Below the pieces are notes generated by a model. The model saw only the letters and a program-made list of their open reading frames with translations. It was not told the origin of the DNA and searched no databases. A program made the position numbers and the translations under genes. A stretch of 64,000 bases of DNA from Longimicrobiales bacterium (lineage in GTDB: Bacteria; Gemmatimonadota; Gemmatimonadetes; Longimicrobiales; Gaopeijiaceae). Of this stretch, positions 63,445 to 64,000 are shown piece by piece. The stretch's first letter is position 1. Each line of letters opens with the position of its first letter. The DNA is taken from NCBI GenBank assembly GCA_029245345.1, contig JAQWPM010000021.1, forward strand, positions 310,001 through 374,000. Reading direction: 5' to 3'.

Positions 63445-64000
63445 ATGCGCATGAGTGTAATCACGAGGTACCTGGTAAGGGTCCACATCGGCCCCTTCCT
63501 GTTCGCGCTGTCTGCGCTGACCGCGTTGATCTTCTTGAACGCGGTTGCCCAGCGTGTGGAAGGGCTCGTTGGCAAAGGGCTCCCGTGGACGGTGGTGGTC
63601 GAGTTCCTGGTCCTCTCCTTACCTCATACGATCGCTTTGTCCCTCCCTATCTCCGTGTTGGCCGCGGTGTTGTACGGATTCAGCGAACTCACTTCGGCGA
63701 ATGAGATCACCGCCATATCTGCGAGCGGAGTCCGCCCGTCTCGTGTCATGGTGCCGATGTTGTGCATGGGACTGGTCATGACCGGTGTCATGCTCTTCTT
63801 CAATGACCAAGTCCTCCCTGAGTCGAACCATCGGTTAAAAAACCTCATGGTAGACATCGGTCGCAAGAGCCCGACCTTAGAATGGCGCGAGCAAGTCGTG
63901 AATGAAATCAGGGCCGACGCCGGTCTCAACACGTACTTCCTCACCGCTGACCGTATCGATGCGGTCACCAACACGCTCGAAGAAGTCACGATTTTCGACG
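63445..64000 (+). CDS. lptF: LptF/LptG-family lipopolysaccharide export permease (cut by window end)
   Basis: The first 185 residues of an LptF/LptG (YjgP/YjgQ) permease. It starts MRMSVITRYLVRVHIGPFLF and shows membrane helices near 18-38, 58-80 and 103-121, with LPHTIALSLPISVLAAVLYGF, then ELTSANEITAISASGVRPSR, a family hallmark. The chain continues into the periplasmic beta-jellyroll domain (LTADRIDAVTNTLEEVTIFD) and off the window. With LptB and LptG it would extract LPS from the inner membrane, supporting a diderm cell envelope. A second ATG lies at 63451. LptF versus LptG cannot be settled from this part. It diverges from sprA with a 144-bp gap that must hold both promoters. Confidence 0.9.
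   Translation, partial: MRMSVITRYLVRVHIGPFLFALSALTALIFLNAVAQRVEGLVGKGLPWTVVVEFLVLSLPHTIALSLPISVLAAVLYGFSELTSANEITAISASGVRPSRVMVPMLCMGLVMTGVMLFFNDQVLPESNHRLKNLMVDIGRKSPTLEWREQVVNEIRADAGLNTYFLTADRIDAVTNTLEEVTIFD

Overview
The window is 64 kb of a gene-dense, GC-rich bacterial chromosome with an ordinary protein-coding layout; I saw no rRNA, tRNA, CRISPR array, insertion sequence or prophage. A SprA-like giant outer-membrane protein together with LptF, type IVa pili and many 4-bp gene overlaps points to a diderm of the Fibrobacterota-Chlorobiota-Bacteroidota (FCB) superphylum. Gemmatimonadota is my best guess, inferred from gene content and not proven. 

Region by region. (1) 1-6203, plus strand: proteostasis block tig(partial)-clpP-clpX, a probable terminator, then lon-ysxC-lipoprotein with 4-bp overlaps. 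(2) 6218-19050, minus strand: aroC-aroK-topA-trmFO-xerC-hslV-hslU-argF-gcvT-mogA-sigma54 activator, read in that direction and mostly translationally coupled. The topA-trmFO-xerC-hslV-hslU core matches the order known from Bacillus. (3) 19171-38345, minus strand: a 19-kb type IV pilus locus. In reading order it holds pilS-pilR, a polyprenol-phosphate sugar synthase-like GT2, two TMTC-like multispanning glycosyltransferases with TPR tails, a full-length major pilin behind a sigma-54 promoter, a short second pilin, four coupled minor-pilin or assembly genes, a truncated prepilin, pilM-N-O-P-Q, and a large lipoprotein closed by a strong terminator. (4) 38478-51477, mixed strands: an orphan receiver-like plus DHp protein divergent from a GT-C membrane protein; a LysM/M15-like secreted peptidase; Fe/Mn superoxide dismutase divergent from DNA polymerase IV and a BtpA-family protein; a sodium:amino-acid symporter with a large insert; an acyl desaturase; an ArsR-methyltransferase fusion ahead of ahcY; and a TSUP transporter. 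(5) 51478-52227: a 750-bp stretch without an intact gene, holding two apparently frameshifted gene remnants and a terminator. (6) 52228-64000: pilB-pilT-pilC (minus), a double-HhH ComEA, a 2034-residue SprA homologue (minus), and the start of lptF (plus).

How it fits together. PilS/PilR and a canonical -24/-12 promoter explain control of the major pilin. PilM-Q, the minor pilins and the separate pilB-T-C operon would give a retractile pilus, and ComEA suggests DNA uptake. The glycosyltransferases sitting between pilR and pilA suggest that pilins or other surface proteins are O-glycosylated by a TMTC-type route. The most unusual points are that glycosylation module, the short/full-length pilin pair, the broken prepilin, and the receiver-DHp protein without an ATPase domain.
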